From NCBI GenBank assembly GCA_937930275.1, contig CALGLM010000395.1:1-9875 (forward strand): DNA of 9,875 bases, written 5' to 3'. Origin of the DNA: an uncultured Ignavibacteria bacterium. GTDB taxonomy: Bacteria > Bacteroidota > Ignavibacteria > Ignavibacteriales > Melioribacteraceae. A program made the translations under genes and the position numbers. Under the pieces are notes generated by a model that worked only from the letters and a program-made list of their open reading frames with translations, searched no databases and had not been told where the DNA came from. This document shows, piece after piece, positions 1 through 7,491 of the stretch (position 1 is its first letter; each line of letters starts with the position of its first letter).

Positions 1-1141
1 CAATTTTACCGGCAAATACGTAATCAAAATAATCCTTATAAAAAACTGAAGGACGTCCTTCAGATAATAGAATATATGCGTAAGCCATCTCTTTATTGCT
101 AACAATAGGATCGTGACCGCTATCAATTGAACCGTCCCAACCTATTCTATCCAAATCATGGTTTTCGACAAAGGTAGAAACATCAAAGCCCGATATTCCG
201 GCATTAATTAAGCCTGCATTATCTATATTGTTCATATCAAAAGTTCCGGAAGTATTATTACACATATCGCGCATCGTAAATCGCAACGGAAAATCGAACA
301 TCGAAACATTTCCGCCATAAACATTTTGTGTATAATTTAACCAGTTTCCGATTTCGCTTGTTGAACCATAGTATTCAGCAACATTAAAGCCGTCATTGTT
401 AACGGCACTTACCCAAGCTCCCATAAACATAGGGTCAATACCTTTAACTGCATCAAGCCTAAACCCGTCAAAACCCAAAACCTGTTTTAAATATTTTCCC
501 CATACTATTAAACTATCCCTTACAAAAGCTCTGTCGTGAGCAAGCCATTCCCCAAATTGAAAAATAGGGTCACCCGCACCGTGGTACGGCGGATTTACGT
601 CACATGTTTGACTATTAGGATAAAAGTACGCCGGAGTTTTCTTAAATCTTTTAGAACCGTAAGGATAATTAAAAATCAACCAGCCTGAATCGGGGAAAGA
701 TAAATAAGGTTTACATTCATATGGGGCTTTTTCTTCGCCGCCGTTCATATGATTCATTACCGCATCTGCAAATACCTGAATGCCGACTTGATGGAATGCG
801 TTAATTGCATTAATTAATTCATCTTTGCTTCCAAACCGAGTTTCTTTTGAACCCTGCTGATAGTATTCCCCAAAGTCATAATGATCGTACGGGTCGTAAC
901 CCATTGAAAAACCGCCACCGGCTCCTTTAACCGGAGACGGGAACCATATTCCGCTAAATCCTGCCGAAGATAACCGTGGGGCAATTTTACTAAGACTATC
1001 GTACCAAATTCCTCCCGGAGGCGAATTCCAATAAAATCCTTGTAAATAAACATCCGATTTAGGTTCCGTACTAATATTTTCGATTTGTGCGAATAAAAAA
1101 TTTGAGGCTAAAATTATTAACAGTAAAAATTTTTTAAACAT
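1..1141 (-). CDS. Secreted alpha-amylase, glycoside hydrolase family 13 (3' end beyond window)
   Basis: The first 380 residues of a secreted GH13 enzyme are visible; the frame is open to the left edge, so the C terminus is missing. The start ATG follows a good Shine-Dalgarno site (AGAAGGA at 1147-1153). Residues 1-18 form a signal peptide (KK, a leucine-rich core, then FLFA before Gln19), with no lipobox Cys. The family's conserved regions appear in order: DAVMNH at 126-131, GFRLDAVKG at 226-234 (Asp230 the expected nucleophile, Arg228), VAEYYG at 254-259 (Glu256 the expected acid/base) and FVENHD at 324-329 (Asp329 the transition-state stabiliser). GRPSVFYKDY at 362-371 matches the late-barrel region VII. 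Expected role: endo-hydrolysis of alpha-1,4-glucans outside the cytoplasm. Overall it resembles liquefying, maltooligosaccharide-forming amylases; the GH13 subfamily is not resolved. Residues 175-200 (domain B) look unlike the classic Bacillus enzymes. Any C-terminal starch-binding or type IX sorting domain would lie outside the window. Confidence 0.93.
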   Translation of the reverse strand, partial: MFKKFLLLIILASNFLFAQIENISTEPKSDVYLQGFYWNSPPGGIWYDSLSKIAPRLSSAGFSGIWFPSPVKGAGGGFSMGYDPYDHYDFGEYYQQGSKETRFGSKDELINAINAFHQVGIQVFADAVMNHMNGGEEKAPYECKPYLSFPDSGWLIFNYPYGSKRFKKTPAYFYPNSQTCDVNPPYHGAGDPIFQFGEWLAHDRAFVRDSLIVWGKYLKQVLGFDGFRLDAVKGIDPMFMGAWVSAVNNDGFNVAEYYGSTSEIGNWLNYTQNVYGGNVSMFDFPLRFTMRDMCNNTSGTFDMNNIDNAGLINAGISGFDVSTFVENHDLDRIGWDGSIDSGHDPIVSNKEMAYAYILLSEGRPSVFYKDYFDYVFAGKI

Positions 1142-1165
1142 GATTTTCCTTCTTTAATTTAATTT

Positions 1166-1197
1166 TAAATATACTTATTTTTTGCAAACACAACAAA
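1166..1197 (-). promoter_or_regulatory. Candidate Bacteroidetes-type promoter for the amylase gene
   Basis: Read on the minus strand, TTTG (1197-1194) is followed 20 nt later by TATATTTA (1173-1166). The second element matches 7 of 8 positions of the TAnnTTTG element at -7 described for Bacteroidetes, and the first matches the -33 TTTG element. The site lies in the 73-nt gap just upstream of the amylase start, leaving room for a short leader carrying the AGAAGGA ribosome site. If real, the amylase can be transcribed separately from the two glycosyltransferase genes. The surroundings are very AT-rich, so a chance match is quite possible. Confidence 0.3.
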
Positions 1198-1214
1198 ATA
1201 AATATTCTTTATAA

Positions 1215-2354
1215 TTAATAATTATGCAAAAATTCGGAAAACTCCCTTAAACCGTTTCTTATTCCCGCATTTGTGATATTATTGATAAACGAGTTATAAT
1301 ATTCCTCATCTTCAATTAAACGGTTAATAATTTCGGGTAATTTTTTTAAACGTTTTTCAAAAATTCCCATTTCGTTTTCTACCAAATAATCAACATTCCC
1401 TTTTTCTTGTTCCCATATATAATCGGTAATAATTGGAATTTTTTTACTTAATAAAATTTCCATAAATGTTGAAGCCCCGCATTTGGAAATAACAATATCC
1501 GAAATATTAAGCAGCTCATAAATAAAATCGACATATCCGTAAACATGTAAATCATTTGCAAATTCTTTTAACTTTAACTTTTCGGCAAATTTATATAACT
1601 TTTGATTTTTACCGCACACAATAATAATATTTGCATTTAATTCTGCTTCAATTAAACGTTTTAAAATAATATGCCCACGGGGAATTCCGTCACCTCCGCC
1701 GACAATTAATATTGTTTTTTTATTCGGATTAATATAATATTTTTGTTTCAGTTTCGGAATAATTCCCTTATCCGGTTGTTCCGAAAATTTTTCATCCAGT
1801 AAAAAATGAAACACATTTATATTACTCGGTTTTATTTTTTGCGATATTGCATATTCTTTTACTTTTTCACTAAACACTACCATTCTTTGTTTTTTATTTA
1901 AAAACCATACGGGATGTACCGAATAAGGATCGGTAACAACCGTAAGCACGGGAATATTTAATTTTGCCTTACGCAATATTGCATAAACCGGTTTTATTAA
2001 AAAGAAGTGAAATATTACAATTTTATCGGGCATCTCGGATAAGATTTGTTTTTTTATATACGGAATCACCCTTCCCGAAACTAATAAGCTGTTGTATTTT
2101 GCAAATACTGAAAGTTTATTTACTGCGTATAAAAATTCAAAAGACCACTTTGCGTTATTCTGCAAAATTCTATAACCGTCTTCTAAAATAAAACGACTAT
2201 ATTCCGGCGCTTCTTTAAGTCCGTCCACCAAAACAACCGTACTATCTTCGCCAAAATACTTTTCCATATAATTAGCTACGGCTTTTGCCGGTGCAAGATG
2301 TCCGCCTCCGGTCTTAAGGTAAAAAAACATATATTTTTGTTTTTTGTTTTCCAT
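1215..2354 (-). CDS. MGDG synthase/UgtP-like glycolipid glycosyltransferase (GT28 type, GT-B fold)
   Basis: This 379-residue protein resembles monogalactosyldiacylglycerol synthases and processive diacylglycerol glucosyltransferases, which move a sugar from a UDP-sugar to a membrane lipid on the cytoplasmic face. The N-terminal domain opens with TGGGHLAPAKAV (15-26), the glycine-rich GGGH loop of this family and of MurG. TDPYSVHPVWF (141-151) corresponds to the family's TDxxxHxxW segment. The C-terminal, nucleotide-binding half begins at ILIVGGGDGIPRG (215-227). It carries SDIVISKCGASTFMEIL (285-301), the donor-site loop with Glu299, and then QEKGNVDYLVENEMG (316-330), very close to the QE-GN motif of MGDG synthases. 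The usual G-P turn between the domains is missing at VFHFLLDEKF (181-190). No signal peptide or membrane helix is visible. Donor and acceptor cannot be read from sequence. It starts 15 nt after the upstream gene's stop, so the two are probably co-transcribed; the ribosome site is weak. Met9 is an alternative start that keeps all motifs. Confidence 0.85.
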   Translation of the reverse strand: MENKKQKYMFFYLKTGGGHLAPAKAVANYMEKYFGEDSTVVLVDGLKEAPEYSRFILEDGYRILQNNAKWSFEFLYAVNKLSVFAKYNSLLVSGRVIPYIKKQILSEMPDKIVIFHFFLIKPVYAILRKAKLNIPVLTVVTDPYSVHPVWFLNKKQRMVVFSEKVKEYAISQKIKPSNINVFHFLLDEKFSEQPDKGIIPKLKQKYYINPNKKTILIVGGGDGIPRGHIILKRLIEAELNANIIIVCGKNQKLYKFAEKLKLKEFANDLHVYGYVDFIYELLNISDIVISKCGASTFMEILLSKKIPIITDYIWEQEKGNVDYLVENEMGIFEKRLKKLPEIINRLIEDEEYYNSFINNITNAGIRNGLREFSEFLHNY

Positions 2355-2369
2355 TATTCAACTCATATT

Positions 2370-3689
2370 TTATCTGAAAACATATGACTCGTTTCCCGAA
2401 AGCTTACCCGTCCTTATTATCTCTTCAATTTTATAAACGCCAAGCTTTCTCGATTTTAGAAATCCGTTCCACGCAGATTCTGCCAACCTCCCTGAATTTA
2501 ACATGTCAAATAACCACTGGTCGGTAAAATCGGGATTTTCTTGTTTTATTCCCACATTAATTTCAAAAAGCCATTTTTTATTAAATACTTCCTGACTTCC
2601 GATTGCAGGGGCAAGAATTATAGGCAAGCCTAATCCGCAATAAAACGATAACTCGCTTGGTTTAGTCCAAAGAATATCGGTTTTCCTAATAGCTGCATTA
2701 AATTTTTCAAAGTACTTGTACTTATCTTCATCATAAATTATTTCTATGCTGTTATTATCGCAGCCTAAATTACTTCTAATTTGTTCAAAGTATTTATTAA
2801 CCTCTTTTCTTATTCCCGCTACAAGTATAAGTTTAACATCACCTGTTAATAACTTAAGTTTTAAACTTTTTGCAATTCTGCCCCCTATTTCCTTAAGGGC
2901 GCCTGCTCCGCCAACCGCATAAGTTATTGTTAATTTATTACGCTTTTTACCTTTTAAATTTTCGCTTCCTAAAAAGTGTTCAACACTTTTTCCGTAAAGG
3001 TGCATAAACCTTCCGCTTGTATCTAAATTAAATAATCTTTCCCCTAAATCGGATTTTAACAAAGAAAGATTTTCATCTCCTATCAAACTTTTATCAATCG
3101 GAAATCCGGTTAATAAAATTCGTTCTTCCGGAACTCCGTATGCTTTTAGTCTTTGAGCAGCTTTTCCGCAGGGAACAAAATAGTTAACTCTGCTATCCCA
3201 AGGATGTTTTGCTACCCATACTCTGTTTATATCGGCATCGCAAATTATACAATAAATTTTATTATACCCTTTAACATCAGCCGCTATTGCGGGAGCGTAG
3301 AACGAAGTTATTAAAGGTAAATCGTTACTACTTATTTTATTCATCATTCCTTTGCATAATCCGTTCTTAATAAATTTTTGCAAAGTTTCTACTTGCATTG
3401 TACTATCCGATAAATCTCTAATAGGATAATATGAAGGGATGTGTAACAGAGCATCTAAAATACCAAATAAAAATTTTCCGACAACCGGAATGCTACGTGC
3501 CCTTGAAAAGAACTCGTATCCATCCAAAAGTTGTTTCCACAGCTTTTTTTCGTCCGCATTCGAGCTGTCGTTTTTTCCAACCGTTATTATTCCGTCTTGG
3601 GCAATATTTTGTAAAGGATGAACACCTCGTTGGTGACCGTATCCCATATCTGCGGTAATAACCCAAGCTTTTAAATTTTCGTCATTCAT
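2370..3689 (-). CDS. Divergent GT-B glycosyltransferase-like protein, possible MGDG synthase relative
   Basis: This 439-residue cytosolic protein has no characterised counterpart that I recognise. It reads as a distant paralogue of the next gene: TADMGYGHQRGVHPL (12-26) parallels the GGGH loop, DADINRVWV (151-159) parallels TDxxxHxxW, and CGKAAQRLKAYGV (174-186) with ILLTGFPID (191-199) parallels the inter-domain segment ending in the TG-P turn. ITYAVGGAGALKEIGG (255-270) opens the putative nucleotide-binding half. DILWTKPSELSFYCGLGLP (338-356) with QEVFNKKWLFEINVG (366-380) matches the donor-site loop and QE-N motif. It is some 60 residues longer than its neighbour; a stretch at about 205-250 before the second half has no obvious match there. 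The ATG is preceded by an A-rich leader without a clear Shine-Dalgarno site. It is the first gene of the minus-strand group and diverges from aconitase across 191 nt. A glycosyl transfer role is inferred from motifs; loss of activity or a partner role for the next gene is also possible. Confidence 0.68.
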   Translation of the reverse strand: MNDENLKAWVITADMGYGHQRGVHPLQNIAQDGIITVGKNDSSNADEKKLWKQLLDGYEFFSRARSIPVVGKFLFGILDALLHIPSYYPIRDLSDSTMQVETLQKFIKNGLCKGMMNKISSNDLPLITSFYAPAIAADVKGYNKIYCIICDADINRVWVAKHPWDSRVNYFVPCGKAAQRLKAYGVPEERILLTGFPIDKSLIGDENLSLLKSDLGERLFNLDTSGRFMHLYGKSVEHFLGSENLKGKKRNKLTITYAVGGAGALKEIGGRIAKSLKLKLLTGDVKLILVAGIRKEVNKYFEQIRSNLGCDNNSIEIIYDEDKYKYFEKFNAAIRKTDILWTKPSELSFYCGLGLPIILAPAIGSQEVFNKKWLFEINVGIKQENPDFTDQWLFDMLNSGRLAESAWNGFLKSRKLGVYKIEEIIRTGKLSGNESYVFR

Positions 3690-3748
3690 TTATTTTTTTC
3701 AAATTGTTTATTAAATTAAATAAATTTTAAGTAATTTAATATTAAAAA

Positions 3749-3769
3749 TAAGTTAAAATTTTTAACTTA
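3749..3769. promoter_or_regulatory. Perfect 10+1+10 palindrome in the divergent intergenic region
   Basis: TAAGTTAAAA (3749-3758) and TTTTAACTTA (3760-3769) are exact inverted copies around a single T. The palindrome lies in the 191-nt space between the divergent GT-B-like gene (start 3689) and aconitase (start 3881), where both promoters must be. It could be an operator for a dimeric regulator, or part of a transcript hairpin. All but one pair per arm are A/T, so chance formation is a real possibility. I could not pick out a convincing promoter for either gene in the rest of this interval, which is nearly pure A+T. Confidence 0.3.
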
Positions 3770-3880
3770 AAAATATGAATCTTATTTTTTTATTAATCAT
3801 CTAATTTAAACTATTCCATGAACTAAAAAAATAATTTTTACGTTTAATTAAAAAGTTTAAAAATTCAATCCGGAGAAAGT

Positions 3881-6139
3881 ATGACAGCAAATTTAGAAAT
3901 GATAAAAGCAAAATATTCTACTTTCAAACTTAAAGTACAAGAAACCAGAAAAGTTTTAGGTCGCAATTTAACTTACGCCGAAAAAGTATTATATACCCAT
4001 TTGTGGGATGAAAATGTTAAAAATTTTGAACGTGGGAAAGATTATGTCGAACTTTCACCGGATAGAGTTGCAATGCAAGATGCAACTGCTCAAATGGCTT
4101 TATTGCAGTTTATGCATTCCGGTAAAAAAACAACTGCAGTACCTTCAACAGTTCATTGCGACCACTTAATACAAGCAAAGATTGGAGCCGAAGAAGATTT
4201 GGCAGAAGCTATTGACGAAAATAAAGAAGTTTATGACTTTTTAGAAAGTATATCAAAAAAATACGGTGTAGGATTTTGGAAACCGGGTGCGGGAATAATT
4301 CACCAAGTTGTTTTAGAAAATTATGCTTTTCCCGGCGGAATGATGATAGGAACTGATAGCCATACCCCAAATGCAGGCGGGCTTGGGATGCTTGCAATAG
4401 GCGTAGGCGGTGCCGATGCAGTTGATGTTATGAGCGGTATGCCTTGGGAATTAAAATGGCCTAAACTAATAGGCGTTAAATTAACCGGCAAATTAAGCGG
4501 TTGGACAAGTCCTAAAGACGTAATTCTTAAATTGGCAGGCATATTAACGGTTAAAGGCGGAACCGGTGCAATTGTAGAGTACTTTGGTGAAGGAACAAAA
4601 TCAATTTCTTGTACCGGTAAAGGAACAATTTGTAATATGGGTGCAGAAATAGGTGCAACTACTTCCGTTTTTCCGTATGACGATAAAATGGCAAATTATT
4701 TAGATGCGACTAAACGTGATGATTTAGCACTTCTTGCTAATGAAATTGCCGATGAACTTAGGGCAGATGACGATGTTTATCTAAATCCCGAAAAATATTT
4801 TGATAAAGTTATAGAAATTAACTTAAACGAACTAAAACCTCACTTAAATGGTCCTTTTTCGCCTGATATTGCCATTCCGGTAAGTGAAATGAAAAATGTA
4901 GTAAAAGAAAAAAACTATCCCGATAAAGTAAGTGTAGGATTAATAGGCAGCTGCACAAACAGCAGTTACGAAGATATAGACAGAGTGGCAGCTATAGCAA
5001 GACAAGCTTTAGAATTAGGAATTAAGACTAAAGCCCAGTTTACAATTACTCCGGGTAGCGAACAAGTTCGTAAAACAATTGAAAGAGACGGGCAATTAAA
5101 AGTTTTAACCGATGTTGGCGGAGTTGTGCTTGCAAATGCTTGCGGTCCGTGTATTGGTATGTGGAAACGCATGGATACAAAAACCGGCGAAAAAAATACA
5201 ATCATAACTTCTTTTAATCGAAATTTTGCAAAAAGAAATGACGGTAACCCGGAAACATTAGCTTTTGTTGCAAGTCCCGAAATAACCACAGCTTTAGCAA
5301 TTGCCGGCAGCTTATCCTTTGACCCCGAAACCGACTATTTAACTAACGATAAAGGTGAAAAAGTTAAGTTAAATAGTCCTTACGGTGATGAATTACCTAA
5401 AAACGGTTTCTTGGAGGATAATGACGGTTTTATTCCGCCTTCCGATAAATTTTCGGATACTAATGTTGTTGTTGATAAAAACAGCACAAGACTACAAATT
5501 TTGGATAAATTTGCCCCTTGGAACGGTGAAGATTATATAGATATACCGGTATTGCTTAAAGCAAAAGGAAAATGTACCACTGATCATATTTCAATGGCAG
5601 GACCTTGGCTTAAATATAGAGGACATCTTGATAATATTTCCGGTAATATGTTTTTAGGTGCTATTAATGCATTTACCGATGAACCCGGTAAAGTAAAAAA
5701 CTATTTTACGGGAGAATATAAAGTTGTTCACGAAGTTGCAAGAGAATATAAAGCAAAAAATATTGGTTGGGTTGTTATAGGAGACGAAAATTACGGAGAG
5801 GGAAGCAGTCGCGAGCATGCCGCAATGGAACCACGATTTTTAGGCGGAAAAGCTATTATAGTTAAAAGTTTTGCTCGCATCCACGAAACTAATCTTAAAA
5901 AACAAGGAATGCTCCCTCTTACTTTTGCAAATCCGGCAGATTATGATAAAATAAAAGAAGATGACCTTGTAAGTTTAATCGGATTGAAAAATTTAACCGA
6001 AGGAAACCAGTTAACGTTAGTTGTTAAACATAAAGACGGAACTACGGAAGAAATAAAATTAAATCACACTTTTAATAAAAACCAAATTGAATGGTTTAAA
6101 GCAGGTAGTGCCCTTAATTTAATAGCAAAAAAGCAATAA
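3881..6139 (+). CDS. acn: Aconitate hydratase, mitochondrial type
   Basis: This complete 752-residue enzyme interconverts citrate and isocitrate via cis-aconitate in the cytoplasmic TCA cycle, using a [4Fe-4S] cluster. Cluster ligands are Cys358 in [10 protein letters not shown] and Cys421 and Cys424 in CGPCIGMW. Active-site segments include GTDSHT (157-162), GAEIGATTS (254-262), Arg447 and Arg452 in NRNFAKR, Arg580 in PWLKYRG, and the swivelling C-terminal domain's GEGSSREH (639-646) with Ser642 and Arg644. From residue 358 onward the numbering coincides with mature pig mitochondrial aconitase; before it there is a 6-residue offset. Length and the [18 protein letters not shown] segment fit the mitochondrial-type family rather than the longer AcnA/IRP1 type (about 890 residues) or AcnB. 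The start is well set: GGAGA at 3872-3876 sits 4 nt before the ATG. The gene stands alone, divergent from the left group and convergent with the efflux genes, and all key residues are present. Confidence 0.98.
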   Translation: MTANLEMIKAKYSTFKLKVQETRKVLGRNLTYAEKVLYTHLWDENVKNFERGKDYVELSPDRVAMQDATAQMALLQFMHSGKKTTAVPSTVHCDHLIQAKIGAEEDLAEAIDENKEVYDFLESISKKYGVGFWKPGAGIIHQVVLENYAFPGGMMIGTDSHTPNAGGLGMLAIGVGGADAVDVMSGMPWELKWPKLIGVKLTGKLSGWTSPKDVILKLAGILTVKGGTGAIVEYFGEGTKSISCTGKGTICNMGAEIGATTSVFPYDDKMANYLDATKRDDLALLANEIADELRADDDVYLNPEKYFDKVIEINLNELKPHLNGPFSPDIAIPVSEMKNVVKEKNYPDKVSVGLIGSCTNSSYEDIDRVAAIARQALELGIKTKAQFTITPGSEQVRKTIERDGQLKVLTDVGGVVLANACGPCIGMWKRMDTKTGEKNTIITSFNRNFAKRNDGNPETLAFVASPEITTALAIAGSLSFDPETDYLTNDKGEKVKLNSPYGDELPKNGFLEDNDGFIPPSDKFSDTNVVVDKNSTRLQILDKFAPWNGEDYIDIPVLLKAKGKCTTDHISMAGPWLKYRGHLDNISGNMFLGAINAFTDEPGKVKNYFTGEYKVVHEVAREYKAKNIGWVVIGDENYGEGSSREHAAMEPRFLGGKAIIVKSFARIHETNLKKQGMLPLTFANPADYDKIKEDDLVSLIGLKNLTEGNQLTLVVKHKDGTTEEIKLNHTFNKNQIEWFKAGSALNLIAKKQ

Positions 6140-6156
6140 AAAAATTTTATGGGGGC

Positions 6157-6178
6157 TGTATAAAAGCAGATTTATACA
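6157..6178. repeat. Small AT-rich hairpin downstream of aconitase
   Basis: TGTATAAA (6157-6164) and TTTATACA (6171-6178) pair perfectly around the loop AGCAGA, starting 17 nt after the aconitase stop. No T-run follows, so it is a poor intrinsic terminator. It may instead shield the 3' end of the mRNA or form part of a larger intergenic repeat with the stronger hairpin 33 nt downstream. Confidence 0.4.
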
Positions 6179-6210
6179 TCATAATTAAATTAAGACCCTC
6201 ACCAACTTTT

Positions 6211-6258
6211 AATTCCCCTTCCGGATAACTTGTGGAAGGGGAATTTATTTACTTAATT
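6211..6258 (+). terminator. Intrinsic terminator of the aconitase gene
   Basis: AATTCCCCTTCC (6211-6222) and GGAAGGGGAATT (6234-6245) form a perfect 12-bp stem around an 11-nt loop, about 70 nt after the aconitase stop. The plus-strand tail TATTTACTTAATTT is T-rich, though interrupted, which suits termination in that direction. On the minus strand the stem is followed by AAAAGTTGG, so it is less suited to ending the convergent efflux transcript, but it may still slow opposing polymerases. The GC-rich stem stands out from its AT-rich surroundings. Confidence 0.6.
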
Positions 6259-6318
6259 TGCATTAATTCATACTTTTTATTTCCAATTATAAATATTAAA
6301 TACTTATAATAATTTGAT

Positions 6319-7491
6319 TTATTCAAAATACTGAATTTCGGTAAAAGTTGTTAAATAATCATATTCAAGTTTTAGTTTATCGATTTTCAAGCTCGTATAA
6401 TTTGTTAGTTCGTAATTAAATTCAAAAATAGATATTTGACCTGCCTCGAACGATTTTTTCAATAATTCCAAATTATTAGTTACATCAAATTCTTTAGCAA
6501 ACACTTGCATATTTTCTTTAAGTTTTTTAAGCTTAGATTCCATTAACTTAATTTGGTCGTTTTTAACTCTAACTTCTTCGTTAAGCTTAACTTTATTTGC
6601 ATTATACTTTTCTTCTGCAATGTTTTTATCCGCATTATTTTGCCAAAGCGGCAACGATAAACCTAAAGTGATACCTTGCAACTTGTTATTATTTTCGTTT
6701 TCACTAATATACCCTAAATTAAGAACCGGGAACCTTAATGAATTTGATAACTGAATTTCTTTTTTGGAAATTTCGACTTCTTGTTTTAATTCGGTTAAAT
6801 AATATGAGCTCTCTCCTATTTTATCATCAGGCTCTTCCTTTAATAAATATTGCGGAAAATTAGTGTCTTCAATATTTATTTTAATACCGTTATTTAATGA
6901 CGATAACTCAAAGTTTAATTGCTCGGTTTCGTACTCAAGTTCTTTTAATTCGTTTGATACTTTTAACAAAGATTGTTTTGCATTATTAAGTTCAATTATG
7001 CTAACTTTTCCGGTCTTATATTTGGTTTCAACTGCGTTATATGTAGCTTTTACAACATTGAATTTTAATGTTGTTTCGTAGTTAACCGAATTTAAATAAA
7101 TAATATTAAGTATTAATAATTTTGCATGCTTAAGCAATCTGTTTAATTCTTTTTTAAAAATAATTTCATTTTTATTATTTTTCAGGTCTATTAAATCCGC
7201 ACGGTGAAAATAAAAAGTCGGGAAATATAATTCTTGAGTTACCGATAAATCATATTTTTTATCATTATTGTTTCTGAATGATTTCAGATAGCTTAGTTCA
7301 ATATTAGGATCGGAAATTTTATATTCTTGTTCATTTTTATATTTTTCGCTTTCAAACATTTTTTGCAAATAAACTAAATTTGCATTATTTTTAACTATTT
7401 CATCAAGTATCAATTCAATTTTAACTTGTGCAAAAGTTGAATATTGAAATATGAAAATTAAACTAAGCGTTAGGATAATAATTTTTTTCAT
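6319..7491 (-). CDS. TolC-family outer membrane efflux protein
   Basis: This is the outer-membrane channel component of a tripartite RND efflux system. The 390-residue product begins with a signal peptide (MKKIIILTLS, hydrophobic to residue 20, likely cut after Ala21 in TFA-QV) and lacks a lipobox Cys. The rest is mostly long, charged alpha-helix (about 25-60, 105-200, 290-380) broken by strand-like stretches (DPNIELSYLKSF 61-72, DLSVTQELYFPTFYF 81-95, GITLGLSLPLW 273-283), as in TolC barrels. Two internal copies of the family's helix signature occur, YKTGKVSIIELNNAKQSLL (158-176) and FEAGQISIFEFNYELTNY (348-365), marking the two structural repeats. It is rather short for the family (commonly 410-480). 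Its ATG overlaps the pump gene's TGA (ATGA, 7488-7491), and a ribosome site lies within the pump's last codons, so translation is probably coupled. It is the last gene of this operon in the window. Confidence 0.92.
   Translation of the reverse strand: MKKIIILTLSLIFIFQYSTFAQVKIELILDEIVKNNANLVYLQKMFESEKYKNEQEYKISDPNIELSYLKSFRNNNDKKYDLSVTQELYFPTFYFHRADLIDLKNNKNEIIFKKELNRLLKHAKLLILNIIYLNSVNYETTLKFNVVKATYNAVETKYKTGKVSIIELNNAKQSLLKVSNELKELEYETEQLNFELSSLNNGIKINIEDTNFPQYLLKEEPDDKIGESSYYLTELKQEVEISKKEIQLSNSLRFPVLNLGYISENENNNKLQGITLGLSLPLWQNNADKNIAEEKYNANKVKLNEEVRVKNDQIKLMESKLKKLKENMQVFAKEFDVTNNLELLKKSFEAGQISIFEFNYELTNYTSLKIDKLKLEYDYLTTFTEIQYFE

Noticed and set aside
814..1053. Minus-strand open frame of 79 codons inside the amylase region
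   Set aside because: It is in another frame from the amylase, whose signal peptide and four catalytic regions read continuously from 1141 to the left edge. Its translation has no recognisable features.
3833..3865. Inverted repeat AATTTTTA / TAAAAATT before aconitase
   Set aside because: The arms are A/T only and separated by 17 nt. In such AT-rich DNA this is expected by chance, and the hairpin would be weak.
3690..3880. Possible riboswitch or small RNA in the divergent region
   Set aside because: The interval is nearly pure A+T, with no conserved aptamer-like element or GC-containing stem set beyond the noted palindrome.
4966..5289. 107-codon frame antisense to aconitase
   Set aside because: It lies opposite the highly conserved Cys358-Cys424 region of aconitase. 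The translation has no domain-like pattern and the frame is explained by codon bias on the coding strand.
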